64,000 nucleotides of DNA from Euborellia annulipes. Lineage: Eukaryota > Arthropoda > Insecta > Dermaptera > Anisolabididae. A program made the translations under genes and the position numbers. Location of the stretch: NCBI GenBank assembly GCA_023213315.1, contig JAKCPI010008027.1, positions 55,325 through 119,324 on the forward strand, in the 5' to 3' direction. Shown here piece after piece: positions 53,586 to 64,000 of the stretch. The notes below the pieces were generated by a model. The model did no database searches and was not told the DNA's origin. It worked only from the letters and a program-made list of their open reading frames with translations. Positions within the stretch are counted from its first letter, which is position 1. Each line of letters begins with the position of its first letter.

Positions 53586-54277
53586 TAAATACACCCTTTT
53601 CTTTTTTTTCAATCATATAAAACATGGGAAATGTTTCTTCTCCTCCCACTATCCCTTTTTTTTCCATTAGCTCTCGTCTATCATGTCGAGAGACATTCGA
53701 TCCTTTCAAGAAGAAATTCTATTCCATTCGATTCGTGATGTTTTTTGACACCCATTGACTTCTCTCTTCTTCTAATGTATAAAAAAAATAAAACCTTAAT
53801 CGTTCTTTTGTTAACTATTACCTGCCCCCTTCCATTTTCCACTTGGATACCCATATTTTTTTTTATCCCAACAATTTCTCAATTTACAAAAATGGGATGT
53901 GAAAATTATTATATTCTGTTTTATTAAGAAAACAAAAGAATATTAATTTTCTTTTCTTTTAGAAAATTTATGATCCCTAAAGATTTTATTTTTATTAATT
54001 TATTCATTTATTTTTTTTACTTATTTTGGAACGCAGAATAGCCTATATCAAAATAAAATCAGGCCAAATCTTATTTTGCTTATTTAAATTGGTGAATTTC
54101 TCATGAAACTCGATTAATTACGAGGCTTTTAAATGGTCCACTAATCATTAATCTGTTTATCAGCTTACACATTAAAAAAAAAAAAATAAATAAAGACAAC
54201 ATGTCAAATGAAGAAAAAAATTTTCTACCTAATAAATTGTCTTTTCGGCATCTTTGGACTTTGTTTATATAAATTTA
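53586..54277. other. AT-rich DNA, no gene seen
   Basis: No repeat edge or gene recognised. Confidence 0.45.
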
Positions 54278-54538
54278 CAATATGTAACAGGGAGGGGGTG
54301 GTATGGCTGTATAGTAGATGTTGAAGGAGATGAAAAAAGAAAATGCAACCAATGAAGTTTCTTTATTGAGATTCAGCCTAACGTTTCGATTCTAGGTTGA
54401 TGATGATCCAAACCTAGGATCGAAACGTTAGCCGTTGGCTAAATCTCAATAAAGAAACTTCATTGGTTGCATTTTCTTGTTTCATCTCCTTCAACATCTA
54501 CTATATAGCCATACCACCCCCCTCCCTGTTACATATTG
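54278..54538. mobile_element. Near-perfect 261-bp palindrome with central hammerhead-like core
   Basis: Arms of about 125 bp run from CAATATGTAACAGGG to CCCTGTTACATATTG. The centre reads, on the plus strand, TTGATGATGATCC-aaaccta-GGATCGAAACGTT (54397-54429): a TGATGA box, a 5-bp stem and GAAACGT. Outside the core both arms share CTCAATAAAGAAACTTCATT. Confidence 0.7.
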
Positions 54539-54840
54539 TTAAGTCCTTCAACAATTAATCCCCCCCCATTCCCTTTATAAACATTATTTAAAATTATATA
54601 CTTTATGAAAATTTTTAAAATGAATTTCGATTTTTCCACGAGCTTTTGGGGACATTTCGAATATTTCGGGAGTAGGGGCCCTAAAACTGTTGTGTAATAA
54701 AATCATATTGGGAAAAATTATTAGCTGATAGGGCCCCGAGATTTCGACTGCCTAAGGTCCTCCATCTTGCTTAATCGGGCATTGGATGAAGATATCAGCC
54801 AAATTGGAATGATCAAGGCTCAATAAAATTTCCAGAATAA

Positions 54841-54875
54841 GACGTTTCGGTCTGAATTTATTTGGCCATCTTCAG
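54841..54875 (-). ncRNA. Hammerhead-like motif with a pairable stem I
   Basis: Minus strand: CCAATAA-CTGAAGATGG...ACCGAAACGTC-TTATT. AATAA just before the first box pairs with TTATT just after GTC, exactly where hammerhead stem I should be. The middle stem is weak (GG/CC). Other copies in the window have the middle stem but not stem I. Confidence 0.4.
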
Positions 54876-55651
54876 TTATTGGGAATTATACACATAATGC
54901 AAATGCACATGTGATTGAACCAGGATTTGTCAATAATAAATTCAATCAATAATAATTATATGGCACCTGTGCCCAAGCTCAGAGATATCCGTCGTTTTTA
55001 TTTGATATCCTTCAAGAAATTAATTTTTTTTATAATTTTACATTCTGCCTTATTTTTTAAAAACGGCGATTGAATAGAATTACAAAAATTTAATCTCTTC
55101 AAATGATTTATCTTTAGTTACTTCCGTAATTACATGATTATTTTTTTTAAATAGATTATGTCTATATTTTAGTTCAGGAGGGAGAGAGAGAGAGAGGAAA
55201 AAAGATCATGTTTAGAGGGTGAAGAGGAGGGTGAAAACCGACCTTGGCTACAGACAGCATGCCGCCCGTCGTCCGGTTTCCCAGGCAAGCACTAAGACGA
55301 AAAAGATCTCTAACACCCCCAAATATTTTCAGCAACATGCTATAAATAACAAACTCTCCATCAGGAGGCGGTCTTCTCTTCTTCTTTGTTCTCACCTTTT
55401 TTTTTTTGTTCAACTCTCTCTCCCCTTCCTCTGAGGGAATGGGACATTTTCATTTAATATATATAATTTGATTAACAAACATCACAGTGAAAATCTTTTT
55501 TTTCAACTTTACTAACCACCATAAAAAAATGTATCAGTAAACTGCCATTTCCATTTGTAGCTTTATCAAAATTTAATCAAATAAAGATTGTATATAAGCA
55601 TATATGTACATGTAGGTGGTAATTCTGAAAGAGGAGGGATACATGCTTCCT
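54876..55651. other. No supported gene; GC-richer patch 55205-55440
   Basis: 55220-55330 is less AT-rich and contains CATGCCGCCCGTCG; frames of about 70 to 80 codons exist on both strands, without domains. Possibly an exon or regulatory element of a gene outside the window. Confidence 0.3.
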
Positions 55652-56135
55652 AAAAAATTCTGGTGTGACTGTTAGCACAGCGCACAACTTTACTGTAGCT
55701 GTGTTAGTTGACACACCATATTTTTTTGTGTCAACACATCTTTAGCTTCCGACAGTACGATACATTAGAATTCAAGATGTAAAATTTATAAACATAGAAA
55801 AATATTTGTTTTGTTAACATACAGCCAGATATTTTGCTGGACAAAGGAATCCAAAAATTTCCAGCAAAATCTCGACATCAATTTTTTGAAATGAATCCAA
55901 TACTTTCTATATATCAGTCATTATTGTCAGACTTGACACTTATCTGAGGAGTAACTTTCATGGGAATAATATTGAGATGGGTTCCCATTTTCGTCCTCAG
56001 AATGAGGCATCTTATTTAGAGTTGGATAATTTTTTGCCTTGAAGTGGATTTGAACTCGAGTTTTCAACTCAGGACTATGAGCTTAACTGCTTTATCCCCT
56101 CCTTTCTCTATATATAAATAAGAGAAAGTAAAAAT
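55652..56135 (+). mobile_element. Family X element with large internal deletion and a tRNA-like insertion
   Basis: Degraded HP hairpin 55652-55727, body to about 55825, then a jump to the AAAATCTCGACATC block at 55866. The end hairpin is split at 55915-56103 by a sequence with a tRNA-like part on the minus strand (B box GAGTTCAAATCC, 56048-56059), flanked by CTATATAT repeats. Confidence 0.65.
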
Positions 56136-57090
56136 AGAAAGGTCACCGCTCCTGAATCTCTGGTCATTTTATTTATTTTATTCTTCCAGAATTTGAAAAA
56201 TATTTATAATACTAAGAGATTCCAAATTTAAACAAATATGAATGATGATACTTTTATATAAAAGCTGTTAGGAATGAAATTTATTTATCTTTTATTTTGA
56301 TTAATTGAAGGGAAATTGGGACAATTTATTCCTATGCCCCATTTCGTTTTTTTTTTTTTTTTTTTTTTTAAGAGATAATTGCTTGCAATTTTAAGTTTTG
56401 TAATATCCCATAAATCACAATAATGGAATTAAATTTAAATGAATGGTGTTTAATGAGGAGCAACTATTTATTCACAAATATGAAACATCATTGATACACA
56501 CTTGCATCTACTTGAAATTAGCAAAAATACCTCGAAAAAAAAAATCAAAATTTGTTTAATTACCTAGGTACTATTTATAGTTATTGAAAGTGTTTAGGAA
56601 TTAAAATTAAATTAAAAATTTACTTTGTTCCTTAGCTAGATTAAAAAAATATAATAAAAAATGTTAACTTGATTAATGACAACGTCCCTCTGAAATATCA
56701 AAAAATTAAGTGATCGTGTCTAAAACAAAAATTTAAGAATTTAAAGACTTAAAAACCCCAGAGGAGATTTTTTTTTGCTGAATATATTAGCATCGTATTT
56801 TCATGGAGATTTTTTTTTATAATGAAACCTAATAACATTTAATGGGCCTTAATCACTATGGATGTTACCTATGCACTTTTTTATATTATTTAAATTATTA
56901 AACGCTTTAAGTGAAAATTAAAAATTCGTTATCAAAATAATTAAACATTAGGTTCCCTAGTTTTTAAATACCCTAAACCAGGGGTGGCCACTTTGGAAAT
57001 GCAAAAAATTATATATCCTCATAATAGATTTAGACTCACTATAGACACTTTGATGTGATTTTTTTGGTATACAAGCCTAGCATGCTAGCC
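56136..57090. other. AT-rich DNA, no gene seen
   Basis: Only a SINE-1-like head fragment (TAGCATGCTAGCCACTACACC, in part, near 57079-57102) at the right edge. Confidence 0.45.
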
Positions 57091-57306
57091 ACTACACCAA
57101 GCCCGAAATGGAAATTTGAAAAATTTGAAATTTGAAACATATTCAGGTCTATTTTCTAAGAATTTAATTTTACATAAAAATAAATTTTTTTAAAAATTTT
57201 TTCGTCTCGGGGATACCCCTTTACCCCTTGTATCCGCCCTTGCACTACACCAAGCCCGAAATGGAAATTTGAAAAATTTGAAATTTGAAACATATTCAGG
57301 TCTATT
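57091..57306 (+). repeat. 64-bp direct repeat flanking a MITE end
   Basis: CACTACACCAAGCCCGAAAT through CATATTCAGGTCTATT occurs at 57091-57154 and again at 57243-57306. Between them is the right end of a CAAGGGCGGAT MITE (to 57242). Confidence 0.8.
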
Positions 57307-57716
57307 CTCTATAAACAGGCGTTAAAATTGTAAAATAAAACAAATGGGTGTTAAAAAGTAATGTAGAAACAATCATTTTAAAAAAGTTCTATTCTCTAAA
57401 CAAAGTTTTAACAGCGACGTTAACATGCTGCTTTTATTTCAAAGCTATCAAAATCATAACCTTACTTTTTAGGTTAAGGACGCCATGTTTATTTTAAATA
57501 CGACGTTAAAATGTTAAAGGCACCCTCTAGACATGGCATTAATTTTTAACATTATTTACTAAATGTTAACGCTTTGGCTTTAAATTTTTGTTTACATAAT
57601 AGCTATTTGAGGCAAGGAAGTGATTTTGAATAGTATTTTTTAACGCTTACATTACTTTTTAGCACCCATTTGTTTATTTTAAATTTTACCGCCTGTTTTT
57701 AGAGAATAGACCTGAA
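57295..57716. mobile_element. MITE with about 72-bp TIRs and TA target duplication
   Basis: TIR TTCAGGTCTATTCTCTA, then AAACAGGCG and CAAATGGGTG; TA on both sides (57293-57294, 57717-57718). Interior carries GTTAAAA/TTTTAAC repeats. Tc1/mariner-like by TSD. Confidence 0.75.
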
Positions 57717-57718
57717 TA

Positions 57719-59202
57719 AGTGTTTACTATTATTACATGTAAGCATAGATAATATATCAAGCAAGGGTTGCAAAAGCAGAGACTGGCAGCCAAATGTTCA
57801 AGGCCACCCCTGCCCTAAACATATTTTAGGCCTTGTAGGTCTATAGTATCATATATACTTTCCTTACCCTGTCATTCCTGATGGAATCCCCGATAAATGT
57901 GAATTCAACCTTGTTAATAATACTGGAGATTTGAATGCTATAGAGAAATTAAAAAAATAAATACAGTTTTAGTAGAAAAAAAATAATGGGCACGTGTCAA
58001 CCCTCCCCTTCTTATAATAAATGCCATTTCAGACAAGGCGTGTTATAATTTTATTTATATATATTTTCTTGTCGGCCCATTAAATCTCGTAACGTTTAAC
58101 CAAAACCCACCCACCCAGGACGGTTTGTGCCAACTTCACTGCCGTTCATGGTATATTATGACGGAACAAAGACGTTGGCGTGAAGAACGAACGCTCGTTG
58201 ATTGCCTCTCTCTCTCTCTCCCTCGGCTGCCACCTGATGCTGCCAGAGAAAGAGAGAAGGCCTTGGACCACAGCCGCTGCATCCATTGTCCAGTACACTC
58301 GCTTCCAATTATGCTGAACCCTCTCTCGTGGGTGACATCATACATCACACGGATTAAAAACAACAAATTCTAAAAATTCATTCCCCCACCACAAGATTGG
58401 ATAAAATATCACAGCGTTAACAGAATTTGAGTTCTTTACAAATTTTTCTTTATACAAAGACAGTATTTTCATATCACACCATGTTCCGCTCATTGGGGTT
58501 GTTTATATACAGTAGCTATTTAACTTTGTATTATATGTCTTTATGGCAATTCGTTTCATATACTATACTATCGTTACATATAATCTAGCTAAAGGATATA
58601 CGTTTTTTATTTAATTTTAATTCCTAAACCCTTTCAATAAACGAATAAATAGTAATTAAACCAATTTTGATTGTTTTTTTTATTCAGGTCCTTGATAAAT
58701 TTTCTTTATTTTTTTTGCTAATTTTAAATAGATGCAAGTGTAATACTGATGTATCTTATTTGTGATCTATTATTTGCTCTGAAATGGTTGTTAAAGCTGC
58801 GCAAGCGAAAGGAACTCTGGTACAAATAATCATAATTTTTACAGCCCATTCATTTTTGGAAAGTTGTCGAATTTTTTCCAAATTTTTCTAACTTGTTATA
58901 GCCTTTCTTTCATGAAATATAAAATAGGTAAATAGATCTATCTAATGTTTTTATCAATTATCCATCTCTACTACTGAGGACATTTAGGAGTTTAATAATA
59001 AAATATTTATTTATTGTGATTTAAGAGGGGGTTGTTTAAAGAAAAATAAAAACGAAATTTCACGGAATTTATTAATAACAAGTTTCGGGCCTCTATTGGA
59101 ACGTTTGGATCAGCTGAAACAGCTGAGGAAAATATTTTTTAAAATGTACCTGGGGTTTTAAAACTTTTGATTTCCGGTTCCATTATTGAAAATTGGTTTT
59201 CA
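57719..59202. other. No supported gene; GC-richer patch 58095-58340
   Basis: 58095-58340 is GC-rich with (CT)n and frames of 76 to 82 codons on both strands. It resembles promoter or 5' UTR DNA more than coding sequence; no initiator or donor stood out. Confidence 0.3.
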
Positions 59203-59265
59203 GTGACGTACCTATTAGCAAATAGAATATGCAATTGCATAGGAATCCGGGCTCTAGTTATAATA
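59203..59265 (-). repeat. Family Z terminus
   Basis: CAGTGACGTACC at the left and GAATCCGGGCTCT at the right; inverted relative of 4166-4226. Confidence 0.45.
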
Positions 59266-59284
59266 CTCTAAAATATACAATTTT

Positions 59285-59355
59285 TATTAATTCAAACATC
59301 CACCTGGATTTGAACCAAGGATCTGCTAATTTCTACTCGGGATGCCCAATTACTA
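59285..59355 (-). repeat. tRNA-like SINE head
   Basis: Minus strand: CTGGTTTAGTAATTGGG (A-box region) and CTTGGTTCAAATCCAGG (a good T-arm/B box). The acceptor stem does not pair. Confidence 0.45.
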
Positions 59356-60119
59356 AACCAGAGTACCGCTAACGGATTTTGTACTATGTTTCGAATCTCG
59401 GCGGTACCAATCTTTTTCGTTAGTTGCAGACCTCTGGTACAAATTTTTCTACTTTTGCGTTAAGATCCTGGTACAAATTTTGGTGGTACTAATTTTTTCT
59501 GCTTTTTTGGATTATAAATATTAAATATATGAACTTTTTTCATTCCCCCATATGTTTATGTGTTATATACTGAAGGCCTATATGACAATAATTTAATTTA
59601 GAAAAATTAAATAACCTCATGTGTCGGAAGAGACCTTACATTTTCTAATTTTTTAGTCATGCTTATTTAGGATTGTCTACTATCTAAAGTTTTAAACACC
59701 ATCCTACCCTACTCCTTTTATAATTTTTAGATTTAGTCTTAAATTTTTTCCGTCCCTTGGGTAATAAATGATTAATTTTTGATAATAAATATCAAAAAAA
59801 TAATCCAACTTTTTAGTTAGTTAATAGTAAACGTCCATTTTTATAGGAACTTGTTAAATTCCAAAATCGTTATTTGATATCCGACTGTTTTAGAATATAA
59901 AAATATTTTATATTTCGATAACAAACTAATAGGTAACAAATCCTATTAGGTTTAATTAACCGTCAAGACCGAAAAAAAAAATGATTCGACACTCAATAAA
60001 AGCACTAGAAAAGAGAGCAAAATATTTCATTTGGATTAATGGAATTTATAAAAAAAAAAAAAAAAAAAATTTACCAATTATTACTATTTTATTTAATTAA
60101 TCTATTCGAATTAAATTTT
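59356..60119. other. AT-rich DNA, no gene seen
   Basis: CTGGTACAAATTT occurs twice (about 59424 and 59468) and once upstream near 58817; too short to classify. Confidence 0.4.
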
Positions 60120-60263
60120 ACATCTTGAATTCTAATATATCGGTGGAAACTAAATATATCTCGACACAAAAAAATCTAGTGTGACAAGCACAGAACACAA
60201 CTTTCAATTACCGAAGGTAAGAGAAAGTATTATGCTGTGCCACCAGTCACACCAGATTTTTTT
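60120..60263 (-). repeat. HP hairpin with short adjoining body, minus
   Basis: HP at 60168-60263; left side TCTTGAATTCTAATATATC, GGTGGAAACTAAATATATC as in the variant at 44625-44660. Confidence 0.65.
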
Positions 60264-60631
60264 ATTATATTGAAGACAACATTTGTTCCCAGAGGTGATT
60301 TAAATTAATGCCTAAATTGAAAAGCAAAATTAATAACATATAAATAAATAAATAAATAATTTACGACAAGGACTTATTTTCAAAATCAATTTGTATTCGG
60401 CCTCATAAATCACAGAATAGAGAAAGAGAGAAAATTTCATTTGCTTCTCTTGGGGCTCTTAAAGAGAAAAAAAAAATTGAAACCAAAGAAAGGATACGAA
60501 ATATAGCTAATTGGAAAACAGAAAAAGAGAAATAAATTAAAAATAAATAAATAAAATTGGTAATTGAAAAGAATTACAAATTTTTTTTTTAGATATTTGG
60601 TAGTTAGCCCTATTCGTTAAATTCCTCTACA

Positions 60632-60956
60632 ATTTTTACTTTCTCTTACCTCTATATGTAATATATATATGAGAGAGAAAGTATTGGATTCATGTCAACA
60701 ATGTGATGTCAAGATTTTGATGTTTTGAGGTCCTCTGAGTTCAAAGTGTTTTCGCAACTTGGTATGTCTGCATGTGTGTGATTGGTTTGATACATGAAGG
60801 AAATGAACTACAAGATAGAAATTTTATATTTAAGTACCCTTCCAGACAGTTAAAATAAGTTTTCGAACAAAATTGACCAAAATGTATTAGCTCTTTACTA
60901 AAGTACTTTTTCAGTTTTTTCGAATTTGGTTTAACGATTTTTATTCAAATCGACTA
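60632..60956 (-). mobile_element. Family X element, minus, truncated
   Basis: End hairpin, TATTGGATTCATG, degraded middle, ends near the AACGATTTTTATTCAAAT block where the next copy begins. Confidence 0.7.
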
Positions 60957-61522
60957 TTTTTACTTTCTCTTACCTATATATTTATATATATATATAAAAG
61001 GCGAGGGAAAGTATTGGCTTCAAGCCAAAAATTCGATGTCGAGATTTTAATGGATATACACGTTTTGAGATCTCCTGAAACATGGTCTGTCTGTCTGTGT
61101 GTTGTCAATTTAAAGCATAAAGCTAGAAGTTTAAAATTTTATATTTAAGTTAGACACCCCTTAAGCGTGAAAATAAGCTATTAAATAAAATCGGCCAAAA
61201 AATACTAGCAGGCCTACTTTACTAATGTACTTTTTTCAGTTTTTTTTTTTTTTTATTTTCTCAAAATTCACTCCAACGATTTTGATTAAAATTCATAAAT
61301 CAATTATTTTTTAGGTTTGCTTTAAAATGTATATACTCATTTTTTAGCATACTTTACTCTTGTACTTATTAGGAAAGATATGCCATGGTAACAAAATATA
61401 AATGTCGGAAACTAAATATGTGTCGACACAAAAAATCTGGTGTGACAAGCACAGAACACAACTTTCGATTGCTGAAGGTAAGAGAAAGTTGTGTGCTGTG
61501 CGATCAGTCACACCAGATTTTT
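60957..61522 (-). mobile_element. Family X element, minus, tandem to the previous one
   Basis: Complete from the end hairpin (TTTACTTTCTCTTACC) to an intact HP at 61430-61522. The direct junction with the truncated copy suggests insertion of one copy into the other or unequal exchange. Confidence 0.75.
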
Positions 61523-63118
61523 GTTTTTAGAAAAACATTTTGATTCCATATTTTGAAGGGCAGATTTCTTTATCAACTAACCAAAAGAATGAAAAATCTG
61601 AGTCATAAATCTTATACGACCATGTTCTTCCTAAATAGGCCTAAATTTCCTTATTTTGATTTGGATTGTTTTGAACCTTGATTTAAAAAATATGCGGATC
61701 CACATTGCAATGATGTTTATTTATTGACGTTTTATCTTTTTTTCCCAAGGAAATTTTTATTTTAAACGATTCATAAATTTTATACTAATGTTTTTTTAAT
61801 TGATTTTTTGAATAAATTTAAGATTATGCAAAAATAATTATAATTTTATCGAAAAAAAAAAAAAAAAAAAAAAAATCGTTTTCATTACGCCCATCGTTTC
61901 CACATAAATAGCTTTAATCTCTCTGTTCCCTTAACATTCACGGATTCGATAGAGATGCGAATAGTGTTCTGAAAATTTGTTGTTTTTTTCTGTCTTTGGA
62001 GAGTGCCTCTCACTTGAATAGGAGAGGAATCTGTAGACAGTAGTTCACATACGTGACTCAACATAAATCCTATGTGTTAGATTTTCTCACTCTAGTGATC
62101 TCCATTATATTTCTAGTTTCTACTTAAACCATCAGGCCCGGGCAAAAAAAATCTAACAAAGAAAACGAGTAAATAAATTTAAAAATTGATTTATTCAATA
62201 AATTGATGTTATTTATTTTATTTTAAATTCCCTTCTTTTTTTCCCTCTTTTAAATGGACGATTAATTTAAAAAGAGAAACAATTGACTACAAAATTGCTT
62301 GAGACAATTTTCAAGACAACATTCAGTGTAAATGAAGCATATCGAGAGTATAAATGAACCAAGTTTTTAAATGGGAAAGAAAAAAAAAATAAAAGGGAAA
62401 AAGAGAGAAAGAGAAAGAATATTCAAGACAAAAGAGGTGATATCCGGTGAATTTAAAAAAGAAACCACAAACCAATGAACGTGTTTTAATTGGAAGAAAA
62501 AAATCGGGAAAACATTTTTAATAATTCCATAGGGTAGATAGCTGGAAATTTTCTGAAACATTTGCAAATAAATGTTAAATAACACGAGGTTAAGTTTCAA
62601 AAGGATTTTATTTTAGCTTATCCGCATATTAGATGATAATTTAATTAAATTTAAGGATGTGCCTTAACTAGTGCCAACGGTGAATTCTTGGGAATATCTG
62701 AATATTTGACTAGTATTTAACAGTTTTTGTGAAAACATATAAACACTTTGTTGGCGGGCCAAAAAAATTAATAGACCTATATTAATCAAGTCCGAATCGA
62801 AATATTAATTATATATTAATTTTTAAATAATTTTATTATTTTCAATAAATATTTTGGATTGAACTTGACTAGCGTGGTTGACGACTATGAAGGTGTAAAA
62901 TTGACTGACAGATGTATGCCATGCTTCGTCAAGTTTCAATCCGAGTGAGCTGTTAATTTAATACGAATATAAAAAAAAATAATTATTTCCGTGTTTAAAT
63001 GTTTTTAATAGTGTTATTAAATATGTGTGTTTATTTATGAGTGAAATTCGATAATCAATTTGATTCACTTTATCATTATCGCAAGGTAAAAAAAAAAAAC
63101 AATCTTATTCATTTCTAA
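61523..63118. other. AT-rich DNA, no gene seen
   Basis: No repeat boundary, RNA or coding signal recognised; a 77-codon minus frame at 62367-62600 is hydrophobic/AT-driven and unsupported. Confidence 0.45.
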
Positions 63119-63165
63119 TTTACTTTCTCTTACCTTATATATGAAATATATATATAGAGAAGGTA
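63119..63165. repeat. Solo TH hairpin
   Basis: TTTACTTTCTCTTACC...AGAGAAGGTA around a TATATATG core, with no family X body on either side. Confidence 0.65.
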
Positions 63166-64000
63166 TTTGTAATAAAAAGTCATGGTTCAATGAGTGCTAA
63201 ACGCACAGAAACCATTTTGCTCCTTCCCCTTGAATCCGCTACCTGCTTCACACATGTGTCTAAACTGACGCGAGTTCTGAGACTTATGGGCTACAATAAA
63301 GAAGCGCACCGAACAGATAAATTTTTTGTCACTGATTCTCAGATCCCTTCTTTAAAAAAAATTATATGATCAAAATATTTTTATAAAAAAAATATATATG
63401 TATAACAGTGCCAAGAAACTAAAATGAGATTCATGTTTCGACAGACAAAAAAATTTTGCATACCTCCCGCCCTTCATTTAATGATGTCAGTCTCCGCTAT
63501 TTATAAATATATATTTAATATATATATAGTTAGAGATTTTTTTTAGACGGAAGATGAAAAATGCACATTATATTATGAGGCTTGAGTCAGCAAAAATGGC
63601 TCAATTTAAGGTTCGTGAATATCGTAATGGAAGATGCAAGATTTTTTTTTTATCGACCAATCATTGTCCAATTTATTAATAGGAAAAAAAAAATGCCAAA
63701 GAATTTTCACTTACCTTATTGAAATGCTCGTAATAATAACTTATTAATAAAATCATCTCCATTGCAAAGATATGAGGAATTTATGTAATATACCAACAGT
63801 TTTAGTACACTACTCATCGAAAAATAGATATTTTTAACTTAATGCTTGATGACGAAAGGACAAGGTGTGCTTTGTTTCATTGTGTTAATTAAATGTGGGA
63901 GACTTGAAGGATAATAATTTTTGCAAAAAATATTACTTTTATATTTCTGACATCTCATAGATATTATTATTTGAAATTCCTATTGGGATCCACGTTTTTT
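63166..64000. other. AT-rich DNA; truncated repeat at the window edge
   Basis: The last bases (from about 63970, TTTGAAATTCCTATTGGGAT) match the left edge of the insertion at 21397, so an element of that family probably starts here and continues outside. Confidence 0.45.

Noticed and set aside
31978..59355. Functional tRNA genes at the tRNA-like sites (17124, 31978, 42950, 53265, 59285)
   Set aside because: A- and B-box strings are present but no 7-bp acceptor stem can be formed in any, so SINE heads or pseudogenes are more likely.
3427..61522. CRISPR-like array of regularly repeated hairpins
   Set aside because: HP copies are dispersed at irregular distances in both orientations as ends of transposable elements; no spacer structure.

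Overview
The window is eukaryotic, AT-rich, repeat-dominated DNA from an arthropod, most likely an insect. The grounds are an intact Yellow/MRJP-family gene, Ty1/copia, hAT and Tc1/mariner-type elements, tRNA- and 5S-derived SINEs and Penelope-like termini. A sap-feeding hemipteran is a guess from the general look of the repeats; nothing here fixes the species. Only one clearly functional protein gene is present.

Layout. 20-2113 (minus): an intronless gene for a secreted Yellow-family protein with a large Asn/Tyr/Gly-rich insert in the beta-propeller. Everything from about 2.4 kb to the end is an intergenic (or very large intronic) repeat landscape. It is built from (i) about 15 copies of one roughly 665-bp element, called family X here, with a foldback hairpin at each end; (ii) two further families (B, C) sharing modules with X; (iii) about 15 hAT-like and Tc1/mariner-like MITEs or foldback elements, many with readable target-site duplications (TSDs); (iv) SINEs: a tRNA-derived family (SINE-1) with a relative sharing its 3' domain (SINE-2), a probable 5S rRNA-derived family (SINE-3), and several loose tRNA-like heads; (v) a broken Ty1/copia pol region (37999-42079) interrupted by nested hAT elements; (vi) head-to-head insertions carrying a hammerhead-ribozyme-like core (CTGA(A/T)GA ... 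GAAACGTC), which look Penelope-like.

Nesting order can be read directly at several loci. Examples are copia containing a 1.5-kb hAT that contains a 0.66-kb hAT; a 2.0-kb hAT containing a foldback that contains a 0.4-kb MITE; and a 3.46-kb hAT with about 650-bp terminal inverted repeats that each carry a MITE copy.

The most interesting signals are the hammerhead-like head-to-head insertions (best at 44856-45306, with a 13-bp TSD), the hairpin modules that recur inside otherwise different families and sometimes alone, and the long-TIR hAT at 24442-27900. GC-richer islands at about 7254-7620, 43740-43900, 45930-46160, 34505-34646 and 58095-58340 may be promoters or short exons of genes outside the window, but none can be proven here.
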